A stretch of 64,000 nucleotides of DNA from Cellulomonas uda (GCF_006538705.1 NZ_BJLP01000016.1:1-64000); one strand, 5' to 3'; positions 45,167-54,006 are shown, counted from the stretch's first letter. Translations and numbers: made by a program. Notes: a model not told the origin generated them from the letters alone.

Positions 45167-47893
45167 TCAGCCCTCCTGCCCGCTCTTGCGGCCTCGGACG
45201 TCCTCCAGCGACGTTCCGTAGTAGGCCGCAGTCATGATGTCCTTCATGTCGTCGATCATCGGCATCCGCGGGTTGGCGGGGGCGCACTGGTCCTCGTAGG
45301 CGCCCATGGCGACCTCGTCGAGGCGGGACATGAACTCCTGCTCGTCGACGCCCTGCGCCTGGAAGGACGACGGGATGCCGACCTTCGCACGCAGCGCCTC
45401 GACCGCCAGGGCGTAGGACTCGACGCCCTGCTGCGGCGTCGCCGCCGGCAGACCGAGCATCTGGGCGATCTGCTGGAACCGCTCGGGCGCGACGTAGCTC
45501 TCGTACTTGGGCCAGCTCGTGAGCTTCGTCGGGACCGTGCCGTTGTAGCGGATCACGTGGGGGAGCAGCGTGGCGTTCGTCCGGCCGTGCACCAGGTGGT
45601 ACGTGGAGCCGATGACGTGCGCCATCGCGTGCACGATGCCCAGGAACGCGTTGCCGAACGCCATGCCGGCGATCGTCCCGGCGTTGTGCATCTTCTCGCG
45701 TGCGTCCTGCGTGGCCGGGTCGGTCGGGTCACCGTTCACCGACTGCGCGAGGTTGTCGAAGATGAGGCGGATGGCCTGCAGCGCCATGCCGTCGGTGAAG
45801 TCGTTCGCGTAGACCGCGACGAACGCCTCGGTGGCGTGCGTCAGGGCGTCGAAGCCCGAGTCGGCGGCGAGCGAGCGCGGCATCTTCGAGGTCAGGACCG
45901 GGTCGATGATCGCGACCGTGGGGGTCAGCGCGTAGTCCGCGAGCGGGTACTTCTTGCCCGCGTCGGGGTCGGAGATGACCGCGAACGGCGTGACCTCGGC
46001 GCCGGTGCCCGACGTGGTCGGGATGCACACGAGCTTGGCCATGTCGCCCAGGACGGGGAACTTGAACGCGCGCTTGCGGACGTCGAAGAACTTCTGCTTG
46101 AGGTCGGAGAAGACGATCTCCGGGTGCTCGTACAGCAGCCACATGACCTTCGCGGCGTCCATGGGCGAGCCGCCGCCGAGCGCGATGATCGTGTCCGGCT
46201 TGAAGTGCCGCATGTTCGCGGCGCCCTTCTGCACGGTGCGGACCGACGGCTCGGGCTCGACCTCGTCGATGATCTGGACCGCGACCTTGTTGGCGCGCCG
46301 GTTCAGCACGTCCAGGACCTTGTCGACGAACCCGAGGGTCGTCATGGTCGTGTCGGTGACGATGGTGACGCGCTCGACGTCGGCCATGTCGGCCAGGTAG
46401 CGGATCGCGTTGGGCTCGAAGTAGGTCTTCGCCGGGACCTTGAACCACTGCAGGTTGTTGTTCCGACGACCGACGCGCTTGACGTTGATGAGGTTCACCG
46501 CCGAGACGTTGTTGGACACCGAGTTGTGGCCGTAGGAGCCGCAGCCGAGGGTCAGCGAGGGGATGAAGGCGTTGTAGATGTCGCCGATGCCGCCGAGCGA
46601 CGAGGGCGCGTTGCAGATGACGCGGATGGCCTTGACGCGCTTGCCGAACTCCACGGTCAGGGCGTCGTCACGCGTGTGGATCGCGGCCGAGTGGCCGAGG
46701 CCGTCGAACTCGACCATCTTCTCGGCGAGCGTGATGCCCTCCTCGGTGGAGTGCGCACGCAGCACCGCGAGGACGGGGCAGAGCTTCTCGCGGGTCAGCG
46801 GCTCGTCGGGGCCGACGCCCGAGACCTCGGCGAGGATGATCGACGTGTCCGCGGGGACCGTGAAGCCCGCCTGCTCGGCGATCCACACGGGCGACTTGCC
46901 GACGACCGCGGGGTTGAGCTTCGCGCCGGCGCAGTTCTCGCCGCCGGCCTCGACGCCGAAGATGAACTGCTCGAGCTTGGCCTTCTCGGCGGGCGTCGCG
47001 CGGTACGCGTGCAGCTTGGCGAACTCGACCATCGCGGCGTCGTAGATCTCGTCGTCCAGGATCGCGGCCTGCTCGGACGCACAGATCACGCCGTTGTCGA
47101 ACGCCTTGCTCAGGACGATGTCGTTGATCGCGCGGGCGAGCTTGGCGCTCTTCTCGACGTACGCGGGGACGTTGCCGGCGCCGACGCCCAGGGCGGGCTT
47201 GCCGCACGAGTACGCGGCCTTGACCATCGCGTTGCCGCCGGTCGCGAGGATCGTCGCGACCCCCGGGTGGTTCATCAGCGCGCTCGTCGCGGTGAGCGAC
47301 GGCGCCTCGACCCACTGGATGCAGTGCTCGGGCGCACCCGCGGCGACCGCCGCGTCGCGCACCACGCGGGCGGCGGCGATCGACGACTGCTGCGCGTTCG
47401 GGTGGAACGCGAAGATGATCGGGTTGCGCGTCTTGAGCGAGATGAGCGACTTGAAGATCGCGGTCGAGGTCGGGTTGGTGACCGGCGTGATGCCCGCGAT
47501 GACGCCGACGGGCTCGGCGATCTCGGTGATCCCGTTGAGCTCGTCGACGTTGATGACGCCGACCGTCTTGAGGTTCGCCATCGAGTTCGTCACGTGCTCG
47601 CACGCGAAGATGTTCTTCACGGCCTTGTCCTCGAACACGCCGCGGCCGGTCTCGTCGACGGCGAGCTTCGCGAGCTGCCCGTGCTGGTCGAGCGCGGCGA
47701 CCGCGCCCTTCTTGACGAAGCGGTCGACGTCCTCCTGCGTCATCGACTCGAACTCGGCGAGCGCCTTGGCGGCGTTCGCGACGAGCGCGTCGATCGCGGC
47801 GTGGACCTCCTCGTCGGACTGCACCGCGAGCGCCGGCGCCGGGGCGTCGGCCGGCTTGCGGCTCTTGGCAGGACGGGGCGTGCTGGTGGTCAC
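45167..47893 (-). CDS. adhE: Bifunctional acetaldehyde-CoA/alcohol dehydrogenase
   Basis: Converts acetyl-CoA to ethanol with two NADH, for redox balance under oxygen limitation. The 908-residue length is normal. The N-terminal aldehyde dehydrogenase part has the catalytic Cys in FDNGVICASEQAAI. The C-terminal iron alcohol dehydrogenase part has GGGSPMDAAKVMW and the Fe-binding His region GIVHAMAHVIGSTYHLVHGR. Starts at GTG behind AGGGAG. A DosR/DevR-like box lies ~105 bases upstream, close to a TAGCGT -10 candidate, suggesting hypoxic induction. It has its own terminator, so it is probably monocistronic. Confidence 0.95.
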   Translation of the reverse strand: MTTSTPRPAKSRKPADAPAPALAVQSDEEVHAAIDALVANAAKALAEFESMTQEDVDRFVKKGAVAALDQHGQLAKLAVDETGRGVFEDKAVKNIFACEHVTNSMANLKTVGVINVDELNGITEIAEPVGVIAGITPVTNPTSTAIFKSLISLKTRNPIIFAFHPNAQQSSIAAARVVRDAAVAAGAPEHCIQWVEAPSLTATSALMNHPGVATILATGGNAMVKAAYSCGKPALGVGAGNVPAYVEKSAKLARAINDIVLSKAFDNGVICASEQAAILDDEIYDAAMVEFAKLHAYRATPAEKAKLEQFIFGVEAGGENCAGAKLNPAVVGKSPVWIAEQAGFTVPADTSIILAEVSGVGPDEPLTREKLCPVLAVLRAHSTEEGITLAEKMVEFDGLGHSAAIHTRDDALTVEFGKRVKAIRVICNAPSSLGGIGDIYNAFIPSLTLGCGSYGHNSVSNNVSAVNLINVKRVGRRNNNLQWFKVPAKTYFEPNAIRYLADMADVERVTIVTDTTMTTLGFVDKVLDVLNRRANKVAVQIIDEVEPEPSVRTVQKGAANMRHFKPDTIIALGGGSPMDAAKVMWLLYEHPEIVFSDLKQKFFDVRKRAFKFPVLGDMAKLVCIPTTSGTGAEVTPFAVISDPDAGKKYPLADYALTPTVAIIDPVLTSKMPRSLAADSGFDALTHATEAFVAVYANDFTDGMALQAIRLIFDNLAQSVNGDPTDPATQDAREKMHNAGTIAGMAFGNAFLGIVHAMAHVIGSTYHLVHGRTNATLLPHVIRYNGTVPTKLTSWPKYESYVAPERFQQIAQMLGLPAATPQQGVESYALAVEALRAKVGIPSSFQAQGVDEQEFMSRLDEVAMGAYEDQCAPANPRMPMIDDMKDIMTAAYYGTSLEDVRGRKSGQEG

Positions 47894-47994
47894 GGAGACT
47901 CCCTGGTCGAGACGAAATTCGGTGAGAGGGGCGGGTGCTGGAGGCCCGCCCGAACCGATGGCTCGACGCTAGGGAAGCCCTCGTCGGAAGTGGT

Positions 47995-48008
47995 GGGATG
48001 AAAGTCCC
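47995..48008 (-). promoter_or_regulatory. DosR/DevR-like box upstream of adhE
   Basis: On the minus strand GGGACTTTCATCCC compares with the DosR consensus core GGGACTWWAGTCCC at 12 of 14 positions. It ends 24 bases before a TAGCGT -10 candidate (47966-47971), i.e. at or just upstream of the -35 region, as for an activator. Confidence 0.5.
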
Positions 48009-48098
48009 CCGAGGTCAGGAGGGTGCCGCCGAGTCGTGGGCACCGCGGGCCCGAGGGGGACCTGGGTCCTGGTCCATCCCATTCGTCACCCCGGGTTC

Positions 48099-48118
48099 CT
48101 CACCCGGCTCCCGGTGAG
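48099..48118 (-). terminator. Hairpin after the Na+/H+ antiporter gene
   Basis: CTCACCCGG and CCGGTGAG pair with one bulged base across a three-base loop, directly after the antiporter stop. Probable terminator. Confidence 0.5.
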
Positions 48119-48121
48119 GGG

Positions 48122-49810
48122 TCAGTCGCGCAGCCGCGAGACCCACGACGACGCGAGCGACTCCTCCTCGAGGTCGAGCTCGCGCATCATGCGGCGCATC
48201 ACCGCCTCGTCGAGGTCGCCCGCGTCGCGGTGCGCCATGAGGACCTCGCGCTGCACGGCGATGACCTGGCGGCGCACGGTCTGCAGCCGCCGTCCGGCGG
48301 TGACGGACGTCGCCGCCTTGCCGCCGAGCAGCCCGAGCCCCCGCGCCGCCTCCGCCTGCACGCCCAGCTCCTCGGCGCTGCTCGGGTCGAGCATGACGGC
48401 CGCCGCGGTCGCGCGCGAGCGCCAGCCCTGCGACAGCCGCTCGACGACCTCCGCCGCGCGCTCGTCGCCCATGGTGGAGGCGAGCCGGGGCTGCTGCGCC
48501 TCGAAGTAGCGCTGCACCGCGTCCGCGGTCGCGACGCGCATCGCGGCCTCCTGACGCGCGTCGTCGGCCGCCTCCTGCGCGGAGCCGACGCCCAGGCGGC
48601 TGATCAGCCACGGCAGCGACGGGCCCTGCAGCAGGAGCGTGCCGAGCGCGACCGTGTACGCCGCGAGCTGGATGGTCGCGCGGTGGTCGAACGGCGCGCC
48701 GCCCATGGTCGCCGGGATCGCCGCCGCGGCGGCGAGCGTGACCACGCCACGCATCCCCGCCCACGACACGACGGCCGACTCGCGGGCGGTGAGCGCGTCG
48801 TTCTCCGGCCGGTGCGAGCCGGGCAGCCGCACGTTGTCGAACCACGCGGTCGAGAAGATGTACACCGGCCGCACCAGCACGGTGACCGCCAGCACGACGA
48901 GCGACACGGTGAGCCCGTGCGCGAAGCCCTGGTCGGAGTCCACGACGTCGCGGATCACCCACGGCAGCTGCATGCCGATCAGCGCGAACGTGAAGGACTC
49001 GAGCACGAGGTCGAGCGTCGACCAGATCGGCTCCTCGAACAGGCGGGTGGCGAACCCCGCGCGCGGCGACGTGTGGCCCAGGTACAACCCGGCGGCGACC
49101 ACCGCGAGCACCCCCGAGCCCTCCACCGCCTCCGCGCCCCAGTACGCCGCGAACGGGGTGAGGATCCCGATCGCGGACGCGACGACCGCGTCGTCGAGGT
49201 GCGTGCGCACGAGGTGCACGACCACCCCGAGGGCGAGGCCGACGCCGACACCCGCGAGGACGGCCAGCGTGAACGTCCACAGCCCCGCGCCGAGGGCCCA
49301 CGCACCGCTCGCGACGCCCGCGAGCGCCACCTTGTAGAGGGTCAGCGAGGTCGCGTCGTTGATGAGGCTCTCGCCCGAGAGCAGGGTCATGACGCGCCGC
49401 GGCAGCCCGAGCCGCCGGCCGACCGCTGCCGCGGCGACCGCGTCGGGCGGTGCGACGACCGCGCCCAGCACGAGCGCCGCCGCGAACGGCACGTCGTCGA
49501 GCACGCAGAACACCGCCGCGACCGCGAGCGCGGTGACGAGCACCAGCCCGACGCCGAGCCGTGTGATCGAGTTCAGCGACGCCCGGAAGTCGCGGTACGA
49601 CGACGACAGCGCGGCGGAGTAGAGCAGCGGCGGCAGCACGAACTCGAGCAGCAGCTCCGGGTTCACCTCGTAGCGGGGGACGCCCGGGACGAGCGAGACG
49701 AGCAGAGCGACCGTGACGACGACGAGCGGCGCCGGCCACCCGCGACGGCGGCTCACCGCCGCGACGAGCACGGCCGCGGCTGCCAGGACGAAGACCTCGA
49801 CGTGGTGCAT
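48122..49810 (-). CDS. CPA1-family Na+/H+ antiporter
   Basis: A 562-residue protein with about 12 membrane helices in the first ~400 residues and a cytoplasmic helical tail of ~150 residues. The ion-binding region is conserved: LGAVVAPPDAVAAAAVGRRL and LLSGESLINDATSLTLYKVA, as in NhaP/YjcE/NHE proteins. It exports Na+ (or K+) in exchange for protons. The long, charged C-terminal tail may regulate it. Start: ATG 49810. Confidence 0.9.
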   Translation of the reverse strand: MHHVEVFVLAAAAVLVAAVSRRRGWPAPLVVVTVALLVSLVPGVPRYEVNPELLLEFVLPPLLYSAALSSSYRDFRASLNSITRLGVGLVLVTALAVAAVFCVLDDVPFAAALVLGAVVAPPDAVAAAAVGRRLGLPRRVMTLLSGESLINDATSLTLYKVALAGVASGAWALGAGLWTFTLAVLAGVGVGLALGVVVHLVRTHLDDAVVASAIGILTPFAAYWGAEAVEGSGVLAVVAAGLYLGHTSPRAGFATRLFEEPIWSTLDLVLESFTFALIGMQLPWVIRDVVDSDQGFAHGLTVSLVVLAVTVLVRPVYIFSTAWFDNVRLPGSHRPENDALTARESAVVSWAGMRGVVTLAAAAAIPATMGGAPFDHRATIQLAAYTVALGTLLLQGPSLPWLISRLGVGSAQEAADDARQEAAMRVATADAVQRYFEAQQPRLASTMGDERAAEVVERLSQGWRSRATAAAVMLDPSSAEELGVQAEAARGLGLLGGKAATSVTAGRRLQTVRRQVIAVQREVLMAHRDAGDLDEAVMRRMMRELDLEEESLASSWVSRLRD

Positions 49811-50117
49811 CTCGCTCCCGTGATCCTCCGCAGGGACGCTCCGACACTAGCCGCGCGCCAGCCACCGTCCCCGTGGCGGCGTGGTCCGGCCGCACAGGTG
49901 CGTCGCCGGGCGCGAGATGATCACCCCGAACTCGCCCAAACCGGCTACAAAGGCGAGATCTGCCTGCTAGCCTCGCTGGCGCTCCCGCGATTCGCGGTCG
50001 AGCGGCAGGGGAGGGCGGCTTACTTCATTCCGCGACCGGTCGGCGGCGGGGAGTTTCCAATTGCGTGCGGCCACATCGCAATGCGGTGGTGTGGCAGCAA
50101 TCACGAAGGGGGTTCGA
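49811..50117 (+). promoter_or_regulatory. AT-richer leader of the secreted peptide cassette
   Basis: No gene is seen in these 307 bases. From about 49,930 the composition becomes visibly richer in A/T. It holds a -10-like TAGCCT and an inverted repeat ATTGCG (50060-50065) / CGCAAT (50077-50082) about 40 bases before the peptide gene, a possible operator. Confidence 0.4.
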
Positions 50118-50501
50118 GTGGCGAACGCAAGAATGAGACAAGTCGGCGTGCGGGTGGGCGCATGCATTCTTGGTGTCGCGCTTCTGGCATCAGTTCCGGC
50201 GTCGGCATACGCCGACCTCTGGATCGAGAAGAAGGGCGGTATCGGAGCGACCTACAAGACCAGCTACGGCGCGCAGACCGGGGCCTACGTCGAGGACGTC
50301 GCAGCCGACAGCCACGCGGTGAGGATCGACTACTACCGCTATTCGACGGCCAATCCGATGCTCACGCTGCGGGACACGGACGGGTCCAAGGACGGCACCT
50401 ACAACTTCGACGAGCGCCGCGGCAAGGTCGTGACCCTGAAGCTCTGCGTCTACAACAGCAACCCGTTCGACTGGCAGTGGTGCTCAGGCTGGATCAGTTG
50501 A
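50118..50501 (+). CDS. Small secreted two-cysteine protein of unknown family
   Basis: A 127-residue precursor. The start GTG follows GAAGGGGG by five bases. A typical Sec signal peptide (VGVRVGACILGVALLASVPA) ends near ASAYA, leaving a mature protein of about 95 residues. It is rich in Tyr, Asp, Gly and Lys, with segments KKGGIGATYKTSYGAQ and HAVRIDYYRYST. Only two cysteines remain in the mature part, close to the end (KLCVYNSNPFDWQWCSGW), which could form one disulfide. The next genes encode an ABC exporter pair. It might be a secreted peptide effector or bacteriocin-like molecule, but shows no clear lactococcin 972 signature. Confidence 0.65.
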   Translation: MANARMRQVGVRVGACILGVALLASVPASAYADLWIEKKGGIGATYKTSYGAQTGAYVEDVAADSHAVRIDYYRYSTANPMLTLRDTDGSKDGTYNFDERRGKVVTLKLCVYNSNPFDWQWCSGWIS

Positions 50502-50508
50502 GCGAGGA

Positions 50509-50545
50509 CTCGGGTGCACGGTGGATCAACTGCCGTGCACCCGAG
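50509..50545 (+). terminator. Perfect hairpin between peptide gene and ABC genes
   Basis: A 13-bp stem (50509-50521 with 50533-50545) and an 11-base loop, seven bases after the peptide stop and 24 before the ATPase ATG. No T-tract. It may be a partial terminator that keeps the peptide mRNA more abundant than the transporter mRNA. Confidence 0.75.
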
Positions 50546-50569
50546 ATCGTGCCTTCGCGGGAGAGATCA

Positions 50570-51247
50570 ATGAAACCTCTGGTCGATCTGGAACGCGCCT
50601 GCTTCGGCTTTCGGCGCAGGACGATCCTCGACGACGTGTCCTTGACCGTCGAGCGTGGCGAGTCCGTGGCGGTCGTCGGGCCGTCCGGGAGTGGGAAGAG
50701 CACGCTGGCCGCCGTCGTCGCGACGCTGCTGCGGTTGCAGTCCGGCGAGCTCCGGATCGACGGGCAGGACGTCCTTGCGCTGCGTTCGGCGAGGCTGGCG
50801 GCGTTCCGGCGCGCCACGGTCGGAGTGATCTTCCAGCACGCGGAGCTGGTGCCCACGATGACCGCGCTCGAGAACGTCGCGCTTCCGGCGCTGCTCGACG
50901 GGGCAGACCGGGCCACGGCCGAAGGTCGCGCGCGTCGGCTGCTCGACGAGGTTCAGCTCAGTGAGACCGACACACCGGCGGGCGACCTCTCGGGCGGTGA
51001 GGCGCAACGCGTGGGTATCGCTCGAGCGCTCGTGAATGCGCCCGCACTCGTCGTCGCCGACGAGCCCACGGCGTCCTTGGACGGCCCGACCAAGGCCGTC
51101 GTGGCCGACCTGCTGTACTCACGCCTCGAGGCGCACGGCGCCGGCCTCCTCATTGTCTCGCACGACGTCGCGGTCGCCTCCCGGGCGGACCGTGTTCTGC
51201 GCCTCGAAGGCGGTCGACTGACCGCCCAGCTCGCGGAGGTGCACTAG
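50570..51247 (+). CDS. ABC transporter ATP-binding protein (LolD/MacB type)
   Basis: A 225-residue single nucleotide-binding domain. Walker A VGPSGSGKST (~36-45), Q-loop FQHAELVPTMTALENVALP, signature LSGGEAQRVGIARAL, Walker B LVVADEPTASLD and H-loop IVSHD are complete. This type works with FtsX-fold permeases as mechanotransmitters that move peptides, lipoproteins or drugs across the envelope. The ATG lies behind GGGAGAG. The permease follows after one base. Confidence 0.9.
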   Translation: MKPLVDLERACFGFRRRTILDDVSLTVERGESVAVVGPSGSGKSTLAAVVATLLRLQSGELRIDGQDVLALRSARLAAFRRATVGVIFQHAELVPTMTALENVALPALLDGADRATAEGRARRLLDEVQLSETDTPAGDLSGGEAQRVGIARALVNAPALVVADEPTASLDGPTKAVVADLLYSRLEAHGAGLLIVSHDVAVASRADRVLRLEGGRLTAQLAEVH

Positions 51248-51248
51248 G

Positions 51249-53423
51249 TTGCTCGGCGTCGTGAGGGCATTGAGGACGGGCGACGCGGTCGACACCGTCT
51301 GGCGGGTCGGGATCGGCGTCGCCGCGGCACTCGCGGTGCTCGTCCTGCACCTGTTCCCCTCGGTGCACCATGAGTACGACGCCCGACTCGCACGCGACGC
51401 GGCGCGAGCGCCGGTCTTCCTCGCCGAGGGTGCGACGGCCTCCGATGGCGTGATCGGGCACTGGGGCGCGCGGGACGACAGCCTCGACGGGGAGCCGGTG
51501 GCGGTCGCCCTGCTCCTGCCCGAGGGCCGGCCGGACCAGACGCCGCCGGGTGTGGACCGTTGGCCCGGACCCGCGGAGGTCTTCGCCTCGCCCGGGGTGC
51601 TGGACGTCCCAGGGGCACAGGATCTCGTCGCGCGGTACGGCACACTCGTCGGAGAGATCGACGCCGCGGTGCTCGCGGACCCGCGCGAGAAGGCGCTGTA
51701 CGTGGGCGTGGACCCCACGGTCCTCGAGGAGCCGTCGTACTGGCTGCCCGTGACCGGGTTCGGGCTGCAGGTCGACCCGGCACGCGGCGACAACGGGTAC
51801 TTCGGGTCGACGATGTACCAGTCCAGCCGCACGGGTGCGCTGAGCCTGGTGCTGGTGTTCGCGCTGGCGCCCCTCCTGGTCCTTCTGGTCGTGCTCGCCC
51901 GGGTCGGCGGGGAACGGCGGGACGCGACGGTCGCGCTGCTCGTCGCGCTCGGTGCGTCGCGGGGCCAGGTGCGCCGAGCACTCTGGCGCGCGGTCCGGGT
52001 TCCTCTCGGCGTCGGGGTCGGGCTCGCCGTGCTCATGGCGTCAGTGCTCGCCCGCGTCACCTGGACCGTGCCGTACACCGGCTACGTCATGTCGCCGTCG
52101 TCCGACCCGCGCCTGGACCTCTCGCTGCTCCTCAGCGCCGTCGGGGGCGCCGCCCTCACCTGGGCCGCCGTGCTCGCAACGACACGCCCGCGTCGGACGG
52201 CGTTCGCGTCGCCCCGACCTGCCCGGGCAGGGCATCGCGCCACCGCGCGACCCGTCATCGCGCTGCTCGCCGTGCTCGCGGCGGTGAACTGGCTGTACGC
52301 GCTGGTGAACCCCACCAACCCCACGACCGGGTCGATCGTGCTGTTCGTCGGTGTGCTGGCGTGCGTGCTCCTCATCGGGCCGGTTACCGCGAGCCTCCTG
52401 ACGGCGCTCGCGGGCGCCGTGACCGCTGCCGCGCGTCGAGGCCGCCGTCCCGTGGGCATGCTCGTCGGACGGGAGCTGGCGTCGATGGCCCGGCCGGCCG
52501 TTCGGGCCACGATCTTCATGGGAGTCGTCGCGCTGACCGCGACGTTCGCGACCGTCCTGTCCACCGCGCCGGGTGACTTCCTTCGACAGGTGATCGCCGC
52601 GAGCGACGCGAACGCGGGCCGCTCGGTGCGGATCACCACCGGGGAGAGCGCGCGATGGCTCCCGGACCTCGGACGTGCGCTCCCTGAGGGCCAGCACCTG
52701 GTCGGCGTGCAGACGGACCCGGTCGCCGGCACGACGGTGATCACCGCGTCCTGCGAGACTCAGACCGCTCTGCTCGGTCGCTGCGCCGACGACGGAGGCG
52801 CCGATCTCGGCGCGCTCACGGACGGTGCGGTGCCGGTCGTGCTGCGGGTCTGGGGGATGGACGACACGACCGCCGTCCGGACGGGTGAGCCCCGGCCCGG
52901 CGAGGTCCTCGTGGTCCGGGAGGACGACCGGGCCGTCGACACCGTGGCGCTGTCCCGGGCCATGCGGCCCTTGGTCAGCCCGACCCCGCTGATGACGGAG
53001 CCGGAGGCGTCATGGGTGATGGGAGCAACCGTCGCGGTCCGGCAGTCCGGCTGGATCGTCGTGCTCGGGGCCGTCGCAGGGCTGTTCGCCGTGACGATGG
53101 GATGCGCGTCGCTCGCGGCGGAGCTCGCCCGGATGCGGAGACGCCACCGGGTGTTCGCGGTGTACGCAGGGGGACTGCACCGCCATCTCGGCCTCGGGGT
53201 CGGGCTCGTGGGCGTGCCGCTGCTGCTCGGTTCGGTCATCGGGTCCGCCACCGCGTTCGCCGCCAGCTGGAACGCCATCCAGTACGGCAGCGCGTCGACG
53301 ACGTCGGTCGGCCCGCTCCTGGGCGTCCTGCTGGGGACCGGTGTGCTGGCGGCAGCTGCGGTGAGTCTCGGGTCGGCATGGGCGACATCCCGGAGAGACG
53401 TCGCCCGGCGCGGTTCCGGCTGA
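51249..53423 (+). CDS. FtsX-type ABC transporter permease, 724 residues
   Basis: The frame opens with TTG one base after the ATPase stop. The order is: one helix (~22-40); an outer domain of ~150 residues; about five helices in the middle (195-435) including a stretch, RRDATVALLVALGASRGQVR, typical of FtsX permeases; a second outer domain of ~160 residues (436-595); and three final helices with MRRRHRVFAVYAGGLHRHLG in the loop. This is the duplicated FtsX layout of actinobacterial MacB- or bacteriocin-associated permeases. With the ATPase it makes a complete exporter or resistance pump; the substrate is unknown. Confidence 0.85.
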   Translation: MLGVVRALRTGDAVDTVWRVGIGVAAALAVLVLHLFPSVHHEYDARLARDAARAPVFLAEGATASDGVIGHWGARDDSLDGEPVAVALLLPEGRPDQTPPGVDRWPGPAEVFASPGVLDVPGAQDLVARYGTLVGEIDAAVLADPREKALYVGVDPTVLEEPSYWLPVTGFGLQVDPARGDNGYFGSTMYQSSRTGALSLVLVFALAPLLVLLVVLARVGGERRDATVALLVALGASRGQVRRALWRAVRVPLGVGVGLAVLMASVLARVTWTVPYTGYVMSPSSDPRLDLSLLLSAVGGAALTWAAVLATTRPRRTAFASPRPARAGHRATARPVIALLAVLAAVNWLYALVNPTNPTTGSIVLFVGVLACVLLIGPVTASLLTALAGAVTAAARRGRRPVGMLVGRELASMARPAVRATIFMGVVALTATFATVLSTAPGDFLRQVIAASDANAGRSVRITTGESARWLPDLGRALPEGQHLVGVQTDPVAGTTVITASCETQTALLGRCADDGGADLGALTDGAVPVVLRVWGMDDTTAVRTGEPRPGEVLVVREDDRAVDTVALSRAMRPLVSPTPLMTEPEASWVMGATVAVRQSGWIVVLGAVAGLFAVTMGCASLAAELARMRRRHRVFAVYAGGLHRHLGLGVGLVGVPLLLGSVIGSATAFAASWNAIQYGSASTTSVGPLLGVLLGTGVLAAAAVSLGSAWATSRRDVARRGSG

Positions 53424-54006
53424 CCGTCTCCGAGCCCGCCGACCCTAGTCGAGACCCCCGGTGGCTCGCTTCGTCATGCGTCGTCGAGCCCCACGGCACC
53501 GGCTCCTTGCCGGACTCGTGGCAGGCCCGGACGTACGCGCGGTGCAGCAGCGCACGGTCGGCATCCGGGACCCACGACGCGGAGCGCCGCACCTCGAGCT
53601 CGAGCGCGAACGCGGCGTCGTCGTCCGCCGTCAGGGCGTCGAGAGAGTGCCGCAGGTGCGCGACCACCTCGTCCTGGCCCGACCCCGTCGCGTCCCGCGG
53701 CGGCGCCTTCCACAGCAGCCGCACGCCGGACGTCGCGGTCGCACCGCCCTTGACGAGCAGCGACGTGAGCCGCCCGGCCTCGACCGCGACGTCGACGCCG
53801 AACGTCACCTCGGCCTCGTCGGGCCGTGCGCGGCGCAGCGCGTCCGTCATCGACCGTGCGACGCGCGCGACCGACTCCGCGAGGTCGTCGAACGACAGCA
53901 CGTCGCTCAGCGCGGAGACGTCCTCCTCACGGTCGTCCTGCCGGGCGATCTCGACCATGACGAGCGGCGCGCCCGGCTCCACTTCGGTGCTGACGATCCG
54001 CGTCAT
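53236..54006 (-). CDS. Trypco1 (CU044_2847)-like domain protein with odd C-terminus
   Basis: The ATG at 54006 lies behind GGGGGGCGGAG. Residues 1-~100 (MTRIVSTEVEPGAPLVMVEI, ARVARSMTDALRRARPDEAE, VTFGVDVAVEAG, then GVRLLW) match my recollection of the trypsin-co-occurring domain 1 family, found in predicted actinobacterial conflict systems. Residues ~100-180 look like a genuine acidic helical domain ending KEPVPWGSTT. The last ~62 codons are only the antisense of the ABC permease gene, so the native stop is probably lost and this end is spurious. Confidence 0.6.
   Translation of the reverse strand: MTRIVSTEVEPGAPLVMVEIARQDDREEDVSALSDVLSFDDLAESVARVARSMTDALRRARPDEAEVTFGVDVAVEAGRLTSLLVKGGATATSGVRLLWKAPPRDATGSGQDEVVAHLRHSLDALTADDDAAFALELEVRRSASWVPDADRALLHRAYVRACHESGKEPVPWGSTTHDEASHRGSRLGSAGSETVSRNRAGRRLSGMSPMPTRDSPQLPPAHRSPAGRPGAGRPTSSTRCRTGWRSSWRRTRWRTR

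Noticed and set aside
50118-50501. Assignment of the small secreted protein to lactococcin 972 bacteriocins
   Set aside because: The neighbouring ABC genes fit, but the mature sequence lacks the Gly/Trp-His/Tyr pattern I associate with that family and instead has a two-Cys end.
48023-51247. Very long open frame (1074 codons) across the antiporter and ABC ATPase
   Set aside because: Only its last 225 codons code (the ATPase from ATG 50570). The rest is antisense of the antiporter gene, an effect of high GC.
38542-54006. Link between the trypsin-like protease at 38.5 kb and the Trypco1-like protein at 53-54 kb
   Set aside because: They are 13 kb apart, and the protease carries a signal peptide and propeptide, unlike the intracellular trypsin-like proteins that accompany Trypco1 domains.
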